DNA of 64,000 bases, taken from a bacterium SCSIO 12741. Its GTDB lineage: Bacteria > Bacteroidota > Bacteroidia > Flavobacteriales_G > Salibacteraceae. The translations under genes were made by a program, and so were the position numbers. Location: assembly GCA_024398055.1 (NCBI GenBank), contig CP073749.1, positions 1,674,594 through 1,738,593 of the forward strand. Direction: 5' to 3'. Shown in pieces: positions 51,301 through 60,834 of this stretch. Numbering within the stretch: position 1 is the first letter of the stretch; every line of letters begins with the position of its first letter. The notes below the pieces were generated by a model, which saw only the letters and a program-made list of their open reading frames with translations, ran no database searches and was not told the DNA's origin.

Positions 51301-54300
51301 CGATGAGTTCACCCGCCCCTGTGGTAGACGGACTTTCCAAAACCGTGACTTGGCAATTGGAGATTAAGAATTCTACTTCCAACACCGATGCCAATAATTC
51401 CTGGCTCCATTTTATTCTTCCTTCGGGAGACTTGACCCTGGTAGAGGTTCGTGATACCGATGCAGATACTGTATTAACCCAGGTAAGCGATATCTACCCC
51501 ATGGGTAAAATAGCCAGAAACCGCACCCGTAAGGTAAGTATCACCGCTAAGTACAGTGCCTGTAATGCCGATAAACTTTGGGTCTATACCGGATATGAGT
51601 GTTCGGGATACCCGTCCTCCTATTACGCCTTTACCTGCCCAAAATCGAGTTATGAGCTTCGGGTTGAGCCTAAGTCTGCAGGCATTCAAGCCCGAATCAA
51701 AGGGGCCACTGTTGGTGGGGCGTGTTCGGGAACTGTAGAAGTAGAAGTGGAAGTGGCTAGTGTGTACTTCGCTTCGGCAGATAGCATTGATGTAAGCTTT
51801 CAGCTGCCTGCCAGTGGAAGTATGAGCTACCGTTCCGGATCAAGTCAGTTTGAGTATCCGTTGAACTCCGGTTGGGGAGGCATCAATGATCCACAAAATG
51901 GAGGAGTCTCGTATTCCTATGCTACCGCTCAGGTCAATAGTACTTTGGGTAGTAGAGGATTACCAGGAGTGTTAAACCTCGATTCAAACAAATTCAGACT
52001 CAAGTTTGAGTTGGACCTGAGCTCTCAATTCAAGCCTGGAGAGTATGTTCAGTTGACCATTGCCGGCCAAGAGATTTGTAGAAGAAAACTGCCCACACTC
52101 AACCTGGCCTATGATCCATCTATTCGATTTGAGAAAAACCAAACTGCTGGCTTTCAAGGTGGCGGAGGCGACTCCTGGAGCGTATCCTGGATGGACTACA
52201 ATGGCGATGGATGGGAAGACGTGTATTTTACCGAATACGATCCCCAAAAGAGCGGGCAACTATGGAAAAACAAAGGCGATGGAACCTTTGAGAAAGTATT
52301 GAGTGGGGGAGATCTCACATCTGCGTTGGGTGGAGCAGTCACCAGCACCTGGGGCGACTACGATAACGACGGTGACCCGGACGTTTTTATAGCGAACAAC
52401 ATTGGAGCAGGGAACCAGTTGTTTCGCAACGACGGAAACGGGCAATTTACCGAAGTATCGGCCCCTGGCCTGGTCGACTATAGCGGCTACTGCCATGGCG
52501 CAGCCTGGGGTGACTACGACAACGATGGTTACCTCGACTTAATCGTGTGTGAATTTATGCCCACACGTTTCAACTTATTGTATCACAACAACGGTGATGG
52601 AACATTTACTAGGGTGGAGTCTTCCGTAGTCACTCAGGAGGCCCGTTATTCGATCGGGGCTTCCTGGGCTGACTACGATAACGATGGCGACCTGGATCTT
52701 TTCATGCCGAATACCAATAATCAAAAGAACAGCCTTTTCGAAAACATGGGCGGTACTTTTGAAAAGGTGTTGCAAGCGCCATTTACCACTGATTCTGGCA
52801 ACTCGGTAGGTAGTAGCTGGGGCGATTACGACAACGATGGCGACCTGGATCTTTTTGTGACCAATGCCGGTAATCAGGATAACTTTTTGTACCGGAATGA
52901 TGGAGCCGCAGGTTTTACCAAAATCACGAATGGAGCGGTTGTGAACAACGGCGGTCATTCCCACGGAAGTGCCTGGGCCGACTTGGACAATGATGGCGAC
53001 TTGGATCTATTCACAGCGAACGATCAAAACGGAGAGAACTTCGTGTACATGAACGATGGAAATGGAAATTTCTCTCGGTTTCAAACCGGTATGACCGAAG
53101 AGCGTTCACAGTCTTTTGGAGTAGCCCTGGCCGACTTCGACAATGACATGGACTTGGATTTAATGGTGGCAAACCGCGCTGGAAACGACAATGACTTTTA
53201 CGAAAACGAAACTGGAAGTTGTCAGTCCGCCTTGTGCGTCAAGTTGACCGGAACCCAATCTAACCGTTCGGCGGTTGGAGCCAAGGTACGGGTTAAGGCG
53301 ACCATTTATGGAGTAGCCGTATGGCAAATGCGAGAGGTTTCCGCCCAATCGGGAGGAGGAGCCGGAGGACAAAGTTCCTTGCGTCAATTGATTGGATTGG
53401 GAGATGCCACTCAAGCGGATTCGGTAATCATCGAGTGGCCATCTGGGTTGAAAGAATACTATACTCAGGTGAATTTGCAGAACTGTATGGAGCTTACCGA
53501 GCCCGCAGGAACATTGGTTTCAGGTCGCGTGTTTATTGATCAGAACAACAATTGCCAATGGGATCAAGGGGAGCAGGTATTGGCCCATCAAACCGTAGAA
53601 TTGACCCCGGGTCCGAGGTATGTATCCACCAATTCTGAAGGAAACTACGAGACCTATCTTGAAATGGGAGCCTACACCTTGGCGCTCAAAGATTCCAGTT
53701 CCTGGAAAGCAAAATGTGGGGCTTCAACCATTACGCATAGTATTTCGGTAAGTGGTGCTTCGGGTGAATCTCACACTGGGCTTGATTTTCCACTTCAGGC
53801 TCAAAATGCCTTGGCCGATGTAAGTGTAACTATTGGGGCGTCTGCTCTTCGCCGCGGTTTCCGAAACAACATTTTGGTGAATTATGGCAACGAAGGAACC
53901 GTCACTGCCAAGGATGTTTGGGTAGGAGTAGAAGTGGATCCCGATTTGGTATTGGTAGAGACCAGTATTCCCTGGGATTCAGTTTCTCAAAACACCTACT
54001 TCTGGTATTTCGATTCGCTTCCGGTTCAAGCCTATGGCCAGTTAGTCTTAACTGATTCTGTTTCGTTGGCTGCCACTTTAGGAGATTGGAAAAACATTCC
54101 AGCGAGCATTACCACTTCTACTGCAGAAAACAACTTGGCTAATAATCAATCATTGGCTCGGGAAGAAATTGTAGGAGCTGTAGATCCAAACGATAAATTG
54201 GCCTGGCCACGTGGTTTTGGAGCGGCTCATTTGGTTTTAGCTTCGGATACCTTGACCTACAAAATCCGGTTCCAAAATATAGGTAACTACCCGGCTGCCC

Positions 54301-54878
54301 GAGTGGTGGTTTTGGACACCTTGAGTGGCGACTTGGACTGGACCTCCTTGCACGATTTAAAAATGAGTCATGACGGTGAGTTTACCCTTTTTGAGAATGG
54401 CGTACTTCATGTTCTGTTCGATGGAATTGAATTGCCGGATAGTATGTCTGACCCGTTGTTGAGTCAGGGTTTTATCAGCTTTAAAATACTGCCTCGGGTT
54501 CAAACTCTGTCCGGTACCGTGATTCGAAATACGGCTGCTATTCAATTTGACTTCAACGATTACATCATTACCAATGAAGTGTTTCACACGGTGGTGGATC
54601 GTATGGATGGAGATGAATGGGTGAAAATGATTGTTTATCCTAATCCAGTGCAGCCCGAATCGAAGTTAGAGCTGGTGATGACAGGCGAGGAGCATTTACC
54701 GATTACCATTCGACAATTGCAGGTTTTTACCCTGTCGGGAACGCTTGTTGCCAGTCGGGAGATAGATGAACCAGGACCCGTATCTCTGGACGATATCCCC
54801 TGGGGTAATGGTATGTACATTCTGAAAATTCGCGATGAGTGGAATCATCCCTATACCGGCAAAGTAATGGTGAGGTAA
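48363..54878 (+). CDS. Giant T9SS-secreted protein with FG-GAP/VCBS repeats
   Basis: This 2171-residue secreted protein has a signal peptide (KIFLFQLIFLRLAFLQAQ) and a long region of Ig-like, DUF11-type beta domains (about 30-1260). Seven FG-GAP/VCBS calcium-binding repeats (about 1270-1620; consensus GDYDNDGDLDLF) follow, then an ASPIC/UnbV domain (SVIIEWPSGLKEYYTQV, about 1640-1712), an SdrD_B-like domain (SGRVFIDQNNNCQWDQGEQ) and a domain beginning VDPNDKLAWP of a kind common before sorting signals. The C-terminus is a T9SS sorting domain (IVYPNPVQPESKLEL to GMYILKIRD). Such proteins are adhesins or matrix proteins. It is divergent from the sigma-54 regulator, and its promoter carries the EPS palindrome. 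Confidence 0.88.
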   Translation: MNYPYFSSNSFKKIFLFQLIFLRLAFLQAQTIQTDMALELTVCQESDTLKVTVYNDLSQAFSGLIVETQLPTGIEYVAGSTRELTSHGLTVLDSSNLERPTFGATFLGVGDSLKFCLLVKADPKAVNYLQQGNTLRVLTDLQYQGGNAQQYSNAFNLLYPALSITQVSPSTTQVNCGDQVTRTVTVVNAGYGKVDQIRISDVRNDARLSAVSASHGQWNATGDTLTLSSSDFQGIGNNDGFLDPNESILIVQTFQGSGCQDVTVTSEINTHWGCSGENLAGVSTYGHVQIKYQKPNISAKATPSLVTCFASGDLSGQKLEFTNNGQGTAKDLVLNLFKSSGSGYDQSLFSKIVAESFVYQIDGGTQVAISPDSVVATQSSGSYSCLGQNPVGQVFLSLPDLAPGQKLTLEWDMSHCAISVCQGEEVSGWAYSLAYEDGCAVNYSKSGTGQGTLDANMSIFTESPTDIKDQETKTFTFSISSYTNELPLGTGGRLRYRFDIPQGLAYSPAANTLNLTSGSSQWPALKSSWDAQNRVLEVDFALPVNFALPKSEVQLNLTGDCSVVGSTPGLTVDYGVSYIPDTTCSTVVSIPFLCNQSVEVDLHCPLSGPCQGVYFQNYSIVRTNFGQPDNNQDGLADNSGSLDLSKIKSQRVMVGDTLQGVFTGVVQSTGSSQWSYAYASSEIEKGTYLDAIDATLNIYDASAQAYYTVTVSNPSETVSGTNKTFAYDISAFQYVSQNAALNQWKYSPGDSIELVCRYRVSSNPGGIVEEVKVDNSLYLSFMANPSSGGGYSCGYYNGRFTLIGYFYNNSSKNNFTVNSCTRVIQQNFGMSIGDCCSNYAGGNLFPFEYRNWAEVNKARVVIPQNYQLVNSYVRMRRTRTTNAYITDWRYNLTPTQSQDTLIYDLSSLYAGKGGTVQPSDEGFIGTLYLEVAPTCDVPTNTYEDIDWQFNFNQSTALGSASTAYLTTNADRIRYRPTQLAMSSPAPVVDGLSKTVTWQLEIKNSTSNTDANNSWLHFILPSGDLTLVEVRDTDADTVLTQVSDIYPMGKIARNRTRKVSITAKYSACNADKLWVYTGYECSGYPSSYYAFTCPKSSYELRVEPKSAGIQARIKGATVGGACSGTVEVEVEVASVYFASADSIDVSFQLPASGSMSYRSGSSQFEYPLNSGWGGINDPQNGGVSYSYATAQVNSTLGSRGLPGVLNLDSNKFRLKFELDLSSQFKPGEYVQLTIAGQEICRRKLPTLNLAYDPSIRFEKNQTAGFQGGGGDSWSVSWMDYNGDGWEDVYFTEYDPQKSGQLWKNKGDGTFEKVLSGGDLTSALGGAVTSTWGDYDNDGDPDVFIANNIGAGNQLFRNDGNGQFTEVSAPGLVDYSGYCHGAAWGDYDNDGYLDLIVCEFMPTRFNLLYHNNGDGTFTRVESSVVTQEARYSIGASWADYDNDGDLDLFMPNTNNQKNSLFENMGGTFEKVLQAPFTTDSGNSVGSSWGDYDNDGDLDLFVTNAGNQDNFLYRNDGAAGFTKITNGAVVNNGGHSHGSAWADLDNDGDLDLFTANDQNGENFVYMNDGNGNFSRFQTGMTEERSQSFGVALADFDNDMDLDLMVANRAGNDNDFYENETGSCQSALCVKLTGTQSNRSAVGAKVRVKATIYGVAVWQMREVSAQSGGGAGGQSSLRQLIGLGDATQADSVIIEWPSGLKEYYTQVNLQNCMELTEPAGTLVSGRVFIDQNNNCQWDQGEQVLAHQTVELTPGPRYVSTNSEGNYETYLEMGAYTLALKDSSSWKAKCGASTITHSISVSGASGESHTGLDFPLQAQNALADVSVTIGASALRRGFRNNILVNYGNEGTVTAKDVWVGVEVDPDLVLVETSIPWDSVSQNTYFWYFDSLPVQAYGQLVLTDSVSLAATLGDWKNIPASITTSTAENNLANNQSLAREEIVGAVDPNDKLAWPRGFGAAHLVLASDTLTYKIRFQNIGNYPAARVVVLDTLSGDLDWTSLHDLKMSHDGEFTLFENGVLHVLFDGIELPDSMSDPLLSQGFISFKILPRVQTLSGTVIRNTAAIQFDFNDYIITNEVFHTVVDRMDGDEWVKMIVYPNPVQPESKLELVMTGEEHLPITIRQLQVFTLSGTLVASREIDEPGPVSLDDIPWGNGMYILKIRDEWNHPYTGKVMVR
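52185..53215 (+). repeat. Seven FG-GAP/VCBS repeat units inside the giant protein gene
   Basis: Each unit of about 48 codons encodes a (G/A)DYDNDGDLDLF-type calcium loop. Copies near 52350, 52508, 52671, 52818, 52980 and 53137 are clear, and the first (near 52193, MDYNGDGWEDVYF) is diverged. The nucleotide sequence is also repetitive; for example, AACGATGGCGACCTGGATCT occurs twice, which may complicate assembly. Confidence 0.8.
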
Positions 54879-54961
54879 AACCTGGGAATTATCGAAAAAT
54901 ACGGCAAATGACGTAGACCATTTACTGGGATTGGGCGAGAACTTTGTATCAAAAATCGCTC

Positions 54962-55942
54962 ATGAAGAATGTTCTATCAATCGCCTTGTTACTTCTATCT
55001 GGAAGTTTGCTGGCACAACCCGATTTTACCAAAAACGATATGCCCGATATTGGCGATCAGGATACGATCTTGTATTTGACCTACCACGCTATTACTAACG
55101 ACCTGGATGCTGAGACCGGAAATGGATACAATTGGGACTTCTCCGATTTGATGTTTAACCTGGGTTTTTATGAAACAGATTCATTTAGAACCAAACAGCA
55201 TCCGGTAAGCTCAACCCACCCTACGGCAACGATAGAGGAGTTTAGGCAGGGTTCAGCAGGCCAATTTGTTAGTCTGTTTAGCTACCGAAACGACACCCTA
55301 TTTCAACACAGAACTGGAGGGGTGTCCTCCGGAACGAGTTTTAATCCCCCGCTGGCTTCCATTGTTTATCCGATAGGGTTTAACCAGAGCTCAGATGTAA
55401 CGGCGCCTATTTTTGTAGGAGCAAACCAGGTTGGCGAAAGAAGAACCACGACCGATTACGATGGCTTTGGCACCCTCAAAATGCCTGGCAATACGAATTA
55501 CTCCAACGTGTTTCGCATCAAGAAGGTAGAAGTAGACACCAACTACATTCTCAAATCCACCACGACCTATACGCAATACATCTGGTACAAGCAGGGAGGA
55601 GGGGTACCCATTCTCAGATTGCTTTACTCGGGAGCTTCAAACCTCTATTTCGTTTATGGTAATAAAACCAGTGAAGGCGGTGGCGCCCCAGGTCCATCTG
55701 CCCTAGTAAGTACCCCATCCAATGAATCGATTGACCTATTTCCGAATCCAGCAAAAACCTGGCTGCAAGTAACTGGGGGCGACCTGGAGAAGGTTGAAAT
55801 ATGGGACCAGTCAGGCCGCAAAATGGAAACCCAATGGCAAGCTGATAAGATTTCGGTTGAAGACTACCCTCAAGGGGTTTATTTCCTGCGGGCATCCTTG
55901 AGTTCCGGCCAGTTGGTTCAGAAGCGGTTCATTAAGAACTGA
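54962..55942 (+). CDS. T9SS-secreted protein of unknown function
   Basis: This 326-residue protein starts at the ATG at 54962 (MKNVLSIALLLLSGSLLAQ signal peptide); a start at 54944 would add six residues. The body is an all-beta domain that I do not recognise (DLDAETGNGYNWDFSDL, FRIKKVEVDTNYIL). The C-terminus is a type A sorting domain (IDLFPNPAKTWLQVTGGDLE to GVYFLRASLSSGQLVQKRFI), so the protein is exported by T9SS and probably surface-attached. It lies 83 bp after the giant protein gene on the same strand. Confidence 0.82.
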   Translation: MKNVLSIALLLLSGSLLAQPDFTKNDMPDIGDQDTILYLTYHAITNDLDAETGNGYNWDFSDLMFNLGFYETDSFRTKQHPVSSTHPTATIEEFRQGSAGQFVSLFSYRNDTLFQHRTGGVSSGTSFNPPLASIVYPIGFNQSSDVTAPIFVGANQVGERRTTTDYDGFGTLKMPGNTNYSNVFRIKKVEVDTNYILKSTTTYTQYIWYKQGGGVPILRLLYSGASNLYFVYGNKTSEGGGAPGPSALVSTPSNESIDLFPNPAKTWLQVTGGDLEKVEIWDQSGRKMETQWQADKISVEDYPQGVYFLRASLSSGQLVQKRFIKN

Positions 55943-56014
55943 TCCGAGAAGCACTCCTAAATGTGGCATATGACCTATAGCAAAACCCGAACGGACGTGA
56001 GAATTTTGCCTCAA

Positions 56015-57748
56015 ATGGAACACATGAAGGCACTAAAATGGATGGGCTGCGCAATGATCTTGTTATTGACAACAAGTCCGCTAATCGCTCAGAAGAAGAA
56101 GTTAACCATCAAGAAACCCAACCTTCGGATCGGTGAGAAAATCGGTAACCTGGCCGGAAACATGATGACGGCGAAAACCGACGACCTTGGTGCCACGGCG
56201 CCCATTGTAACCCTCATTATGGGGGTGTATCCGGTTGAGACCAAAACGTCGGAATCCAAATACTTTCCCAAAAACACCCGTGAAGGCGATCACCTGGTGT
56301 ATACCACCTTTATGAAATCGGAGGGTATGGGGATGTACAAGATTTTGGGGAATGTATCCTGCGAAGGGGATTCACTCGATTACGTTGGAGTTGGCTCTTA
56401 TGGGCTCAATTTCGATAAACCCGTTGAGGGCCCAAAAAAGGTGGACATTACCACCGAAACAGGCGGAAAAGCTACCGTAACCGTAGAGCCTATTCCGGAG
56501 GTAGAAATTCTGGAAATTAACGGAGACCCTACCATGCCCATTCTGGATTTGAATGAAGACTTTACCCTCAAAATTTCTCACCCGGAAGGAGCAGAAGGAA
56601 CCACCATCAAAGTGGGCTTACTTACCGACGTAGCCGGTGCCCGGGCCTGGAACTACTTTGCCGATTTTAAGGCCACAGATAAGGTGATCACCATCCCTAA
56701 AGAAAGCTTTTCCAGCCTTGAGATTAATGGAAAGCTGGGTGCCGGGCAGGTGAATAAAGGGCTGAACTATTTGGTGGTTTTGCGACAAAAAATCACAGAA
56801 TATGGGGAAACCACTCCTGAGCAGGCATCCGGAGATTGCGGAAAAGTAAAAATACAAGTTCAGGCCTATGGAGCGAAACCGGTGATCGTAAAGGGAAAAC
56901 AGGAAGAAGGAGTGATTACCGAGCTTAAATTTTCGGGTAGGGCCCGAAAAAAATACGCCTACTCCATTTACAAACCTAATGCGCGTACTGGTATACCCTT
57001 TTCCAGAGCCAGCAACTTTGGCCTTGCCTCACTCACCATCAATGGACGTACCTACAAAAAGGAGTCTAAGTCAGGAACCAATACCTGGACCGTTGGTGAC
57101 ACCCGGTATACCCAAACCTGGACGCGCACCACTACCTACGAATTTCCACAACTGCCGGACGAATACTGGGAAACGGCCATGGAATCCTTTTACCAGAGCT
57201 GGGAAAAAATGATGGCCGAAAAGTTCTCTATTAAGCATGTTCCGGTTGAAACCATTACGAGCGACCCTGTTTACACCGAGTTTTTCCCAATTACCGAGCA
57301 AAACACAAAAACCCGGATAAGTAAGAATTACAAAAACACCAAACGAGTGAGCCCGGAATCGCTGCGGGAGATCATGAAAACGTTGAATGATGATTCGTTT
57401 GGAGAATTGATGAAATCAACTCGGGTTGATGGTATGGTGAGCCTGGAGATCAATTTTGATATTGGCGCTAATCGGGACAATAACATTGTGCTTTTGCCTA
57501 AAGTCAAGTTTTCTATCCAGGGCATTGACGAAACCAAGGAAAACCGACGCGGAGTGTATGCTGAAGGATTTATCACCTTGAGCACCGGCGTGCCTTTTTC
57601 GTCAGAAGCACTAGAGGGTAATCCTGAATACCTGAGTCATATTCTCAACCTGGAAGAACTGATGGCCAGCATTAGCTACATGTTTGATGCCTTGCGTCAA
57701 AAAGAGGTGGAAATGGGCTATGATAAGATCTGGAATATCGGAGAGTAA
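56015..57748 (+). CDS. Exported protein of unknown function
   Basis: This protein of about 577 residues has a signal peptide (HMKALKWMGCAMILLLTTS, cleaved after LIAQ); ATGs at 56015 and 56024 are equally possible. The mature part begins with basic KKKLTIKKPNLRIGEKIG and contains mixed alpha/beta segments (GPKKVDITTETGGKATV, FSGRARKKYAYSIYKPN). No T9SS sorting domain, lipobox or beta-barrel C-terminus is visible, so the location is probably periplasm. No known family is recognised. The open frame extends upstream to 55961 without a signal-peptide-like start. Confidence 0.65.
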   Translation: MEHMKALKWMGCAMILLLTTSPLIAQKKKLTIKKPNLRIGEKIGNLAGNMMTAKTDDLGATAPIVTLIMGVYPVETKTSESKYFPKNTREGDHLVYTTFMKSEGMGMYKILGNVSCEGDSLDYVGVGSYGLNFDKPVEGPKKVDITTETGGKATVTVEPIPEVEILEINGDPTMPILDLNEDFTLKISHPEGAEGTTIKVGLLTDVAGARAWNYFADFKATDKVITIPKESFSSLEINGKLGAGQVNKGLNYLVVLRQKITEYGETTPEQASGDCGKVKIQVQAYGAKPVIVKGKQEEGVITELKFSGRARKKYAYSIYKPNARTGIPFSRASNFGLASLTINGRTYKKESKSGTNTWTVGDTRYTQTWTRTTTYEFPQLPDEYWETAMESFYQSWEKMMAEKFSIKHVPVETITSDPVYTEFFPITEQNTKTRISKNYKNTKRVSPESLREIMKTLNDDSFGELMKSTRVDGMVSLEINFDIGANRDNNIVLLPKVKFSIQGIDETKENRRGVYAEGFITLSTGVPFSSEALEGNPEYLSHILNLEELMASISYMFDALRQKEVEMGYDKIWNIGE

Positions 57749-57872
57749 GGGGCTTGTAATGGGGAGGTTTTAGGAAGTTAAGTTTCCATAAGAGCCAAAT
57801 ATTCAATAAATTGTGCGGTATGGGTGCCGTTTTACGGATTTGGCCCAAGTACTTAAACCTAATTCTAACCGC

Positions 57873-60713
57873 ATGACGACCAGAAAATCACCTCTCCTTC
57901 TCACCTTGCTGCTTGTTGTTTTTGCTTCCAGTTTACGAGCTCAAACGTTTGACTATCAGTGGAGTCATTCTACTCCGGTTTTTCCTGGCGGAATTACTTC
58001 CAAGGATTCCAATCACATGTATTTTGCGGGAACCTTTATTGGAACCAAAGACCTTGACTTTTCTCCAACAACGCTCATGCTTACTCAACACCCGACCTAT
58101 TCCGGCGGATTTTTTGGTAAGTATGACACCAACCGAAAGGCGGTTTGGGTTAAGTCAATTACTTACATAAAGCCGGTTGGAGGTTTTATTGATGGAATGA
58201 TAAACGAATCGGTTCATTTGGACGCCAATAACAACCTGTACATCGCCGGAGGTATGGGTGGTTTATTTGATTTTGATCCGGGAACGGGGGTTGATACCTT
58301 AAGATCCTCCTCCTTGGGCTTTGCCAGTCAATATGTGGCCAGCTATGATTCCGTAGGTAACTACCGATGGGCGTTTAAAACCGACGCTCGTGATATTCAC
58401 ATGGTGGTAGATGATTCTGGCTACGTCTATGTAGTAGGCCACTTTGATGGAACTGTGGATTTTGAGCCTGGTACTGGAATCACCTCATTAACCAGTCAAT
58501 CCGCATCCGATGATGTTTATGTGGCCCGGTATAAGCCCAATGGATCCTTGGACTGGGTAAAACAAATTGGGGGTGCGGACGACGAGTATGGAAGAAGAAT
58601 TTCCTTTCATAAACAAGGCATTCTAATTGGTTTAGAGTTTAAAGGAACTGTTGATTTTAACCCGGGTTCGGGAGTGAATAATGCGGTTAGCTCCGGAGAT
58701 TTTGACCTGGCCGTTGTGAAGTTGAAAAAGAACGGAGATTTTCAATGGGTCAAATCCGTTGGTGGCTCTTTGAAAGAGTATTGCAATGGCTTGGGCTCTT
58801 ATGGATCGGGTCAGATATACATGAGCGGGACTTTTGCTGGAACGGCTGATTTTGACCCATCGTCCAACCAGGCTAATCGAGTATCCAATGGTAGTCGGGA
58901 TGTTTTTCTTCTTCAGCTTGATTCAAGTGGAAATTTTCTGGATGTATTATCTGTCGGGAGCTCTGGAAATGAAGAGGCTCATTGGATGACTTTGGATGAT
59001 ACGGGAAATGTAATGGTAACGGGATACCTCCGTGGTACAGCCGATTTTGACCCGGACACGGCCGTAAAAAATGTGACCGGAAGTAACGTCGGAGATTATG
59101 CCTTCGTGGCTATGTACGACTCCCAACTGGACCTGATTGACGCCTATTCTTACAAAATTGGATCAGGATACGTGGTTCGTGCGGACTATCACAACGAAGG
59201 TTTTACCGCAAGTGGGGACAATACCCTAAACTTTGACGCCGATCCTGGGCCCGGTGTAGCGAGTATAGTATCTGCCGGCAACGAGTCTTATTACATTCAC
59301 TACTCAGTCACCCCAGCTCCAAAACCGGTTGTATCGGTTAATGACACAACTCATCTTTGCAACGGAGGTAGCGTTTTGTTCAGGGGACAGCAGGTAAGTA
59401 TCGCTGGTTCTTATCGCGATACTGTGGTCGGAGCGACGGTAGATTCCCTCTTTCACTTGCTGCTAACCACTGGATCACCCTCCCAAAGCAATGTAACCAT
59501 CCATGCCTGTGATTCCTTTACTTCTCCAAGCGGAAAATTTACTTGGATGAGCAGTGGAAATTACCAGGACACCTTAGTCAATTCCAGCGGTTGCGATTCC
59601 GTTTTAAGCATTCAGCTTGTTCTACACTATACCGTATTTACCACTGATTCAATTACGGCCTGCGACACCTATACCTGGGGAGGAAAAAGCTACCAATCCA
59701 GCAACTATACGGCTGTAGATACCCTCCAGTCAGTTGGTGGATGTGATTCCATTGTCAGTTTGGCCCTTACCATCCTTAACCGATCGGGGGCAGCTCTTTC
59801 CGTTACGGCATGTAACGAGTACACCTCACCCAGTGGTAATTATACCTGGAGCAACAGTGGGACCTATTTGGATACTATAGTCAACCATGTTGGGTGCGAC
59901 TCCATAATCAGTGTGGCTCTTACCCTGGTAGGGAGTTCGAGTTCCACCGATTCCGTTATAGCCTGTGACCGATACACCTCTCCCAGCGGCAAATACACCT
60001 GGAAAGCCAGTGGAACCTATCAGGACACGCTAACCAATAAAGCCGGTTGTGACTCTCTTCTTTCGATTGTACTTCAGATTAACAAAAGTGTAAGCACCCA
60101 CGATACCGTTCGGGCCTGTTATTCCTATACCACCAGCAGCGGAAAGGTTTGGAGTAATTCAGGAATCTATCTGGACACCTTATCGGCGAGTACGGGGTGT
60201 GATAGTTCAGTAACCTATGTGGTCACCATCGATACCGTGGCTTATTTGTTTGGGTATAAAGATCCTCACACCTTGTTTGCCCGTTCTAAGGGAGCTACCC
60301 TAAAATGGCTCGATTGTGATAACAATTACTCGGTAGTAAGTGGAGCAACAGATTCCATTTTTAGTCCAGGAAGAGTAGGTTCGTTTGCCGCTCAAGTTAC
60401 TCAACATGGGTGTATCGATACGACCGAATGCAAGTACATGGATCCGTCCTCGGTCCAAGATGCTGTGGGCGGAAAAAAGGTGAGAATTTTCCCTAATCCA
60501 ACAGTGGGCCAGGTTCATTTATCATTGCCCAAAGGGGAAGAAACCGTAGCCATAGAGCTTTTGACCCTGCAAGGAGTCAGGCTTGAATATTGGGATTCTT
60601 ATCGAGCCGAAGATCCTCTCGATTTTAATCATTTTAAGGCGGGTACTTATTTCATAAGAATATTTAGCCAGGGAGGGAGGCTACTTCATCAAGAGCGTAT
60701 CATTAAGCAATGA
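57873..60713 (+). CDS. T9SS-secreted beta-propeller protein with Cys-bridged repeats
   Basis: This 946-residue protein starts with MTTRKSPLLLTLLLVVFASS (ATG at 57873). Residues 25-490 carry SBBP-like propeller blades, each with a GT(V/A)DFDPG-type strand (for example GTVDFEPGTGITSL, GTADFDPSSNQ, GTADFDPDTAV). Five repeats of about 47 residues follow, beginning CDxYTSPSGKYTW and ending GCDS (545-787), each probably closed by one disulfide. The C-terminus (VRIFPNPTVGQVHLSL to GTYFIRIFSQGGRLL) is a T9SS sorting domain. It is followed by a PorP/SprF gene. Confidence 0.85.
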   Translation: MTTRKSPLLLTLLLVVFASSLRAQTFDYQWSHSTPVFPGGITSKDSNHMYFAGTFIGTKDLDFSPTTLMLTQHPTYSGGFFGKYDTNRKAVWVKSITYIKPVGGFIDGMINESVHLDANNNLYIAGGMGGLFDFDPGTGVDTLRSSSLGFASQYVASYDSVGNYRWAFKTDARDIHMVVDDSGYVYVVGHFDGTVDFEPGTGITSLTSQSASDDVYVARYKPNGSLDWVKQIGGADDEYGRRISFHKQGILIGLEFKGTVDFNPGSGVNNAVSSGDFDLAVVKLKKNGDFQWVKSVGGSLKEYCNGLGSYGSGQIYMSGTFAGTADFDPSSNQANRVSNGSRDVFLLQLDSSGNFLDVLSVGSSGNEEAHWMTLDDTGNVMVTGYLRGTADFDPDTAVKNVTGSNVGDYAFVAMYDSQLDLIDAYSYKIGSGYVVRADYHNEGFTASGDNTLNFDADPGPGVASIVSAGNESYYIHYSVTPAPKPVVSVNDTTHLCNGGSVLFRGQQVSIAGSYRDTVVGATVDSLFHLLLTTGSPSQSNVTIHACDSFTSPSGKFTWMSSGNYQDTLVNSSGCDSVLSIQLVLHYTVFTTDSITACDTYTWGGKSYQSSNYTAVDTLQSVGGCDSIVSLALTILNRSGAALSVTACNEYTSPSGNYTWSNSGTYLDTIVNHVGCDSIISVALTLVGSSSSTDSVIACDRYTSPSGKYTWKASGTYQDTLTNKAGCDSLLSIVLQINKSVSTHDTVRACYSYTTSSGKVWSNSGIYLDTLSASTGCDSSVTYVVTIDTVAYLFGYKDPHTLFARSKGATLKWLDCDNNYSVVSGATDSIFSPGRVGSFAAQVTQHGCIDTTECKYMDPSSVQDAVGGKKVRIFPNPTVGQVHLSLPKGEETVAIELLTLQGVRLEYWDSYRAEDPLDFNHFKAGTYFIRIFSQGGRLLHQERIIKQ
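59508..60235 (+). repeat. Five Cys-bracketed repeats in the propeller protein gene
   Basis: Units of about 47 codons begin with C-D/N-x-Y/F-T and end with GCDS(I/V/L): CDSFTSPSGKFTW, CDTYTWGGKSYQ, CNEYTSPSGNYTW, CDRYTSPSGKYTW and CYSYTTSSGKVW. They form a rod-like spacer between the propeller and the sorting domain. Confidence 0.75.
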
Positions 60714-60834
60714 TGAAGTAGGTGTATAATGCATTAGTCCCTCCTAATTAGTTCTTAAAATCAGGAGCTTATACCAACGGTTTAGGGTGTTTGGGAGTCC
60801 ACCCATTTAGACATCACCCTAAAAACCCTGCCTT

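Noticed and set aside
52185-53215. Tandem DNA repeats considered as a CRISPR array or mobile element
   Set aside because: They stay in frame and encode FG-GAP calcium-binding repeats of one protein.
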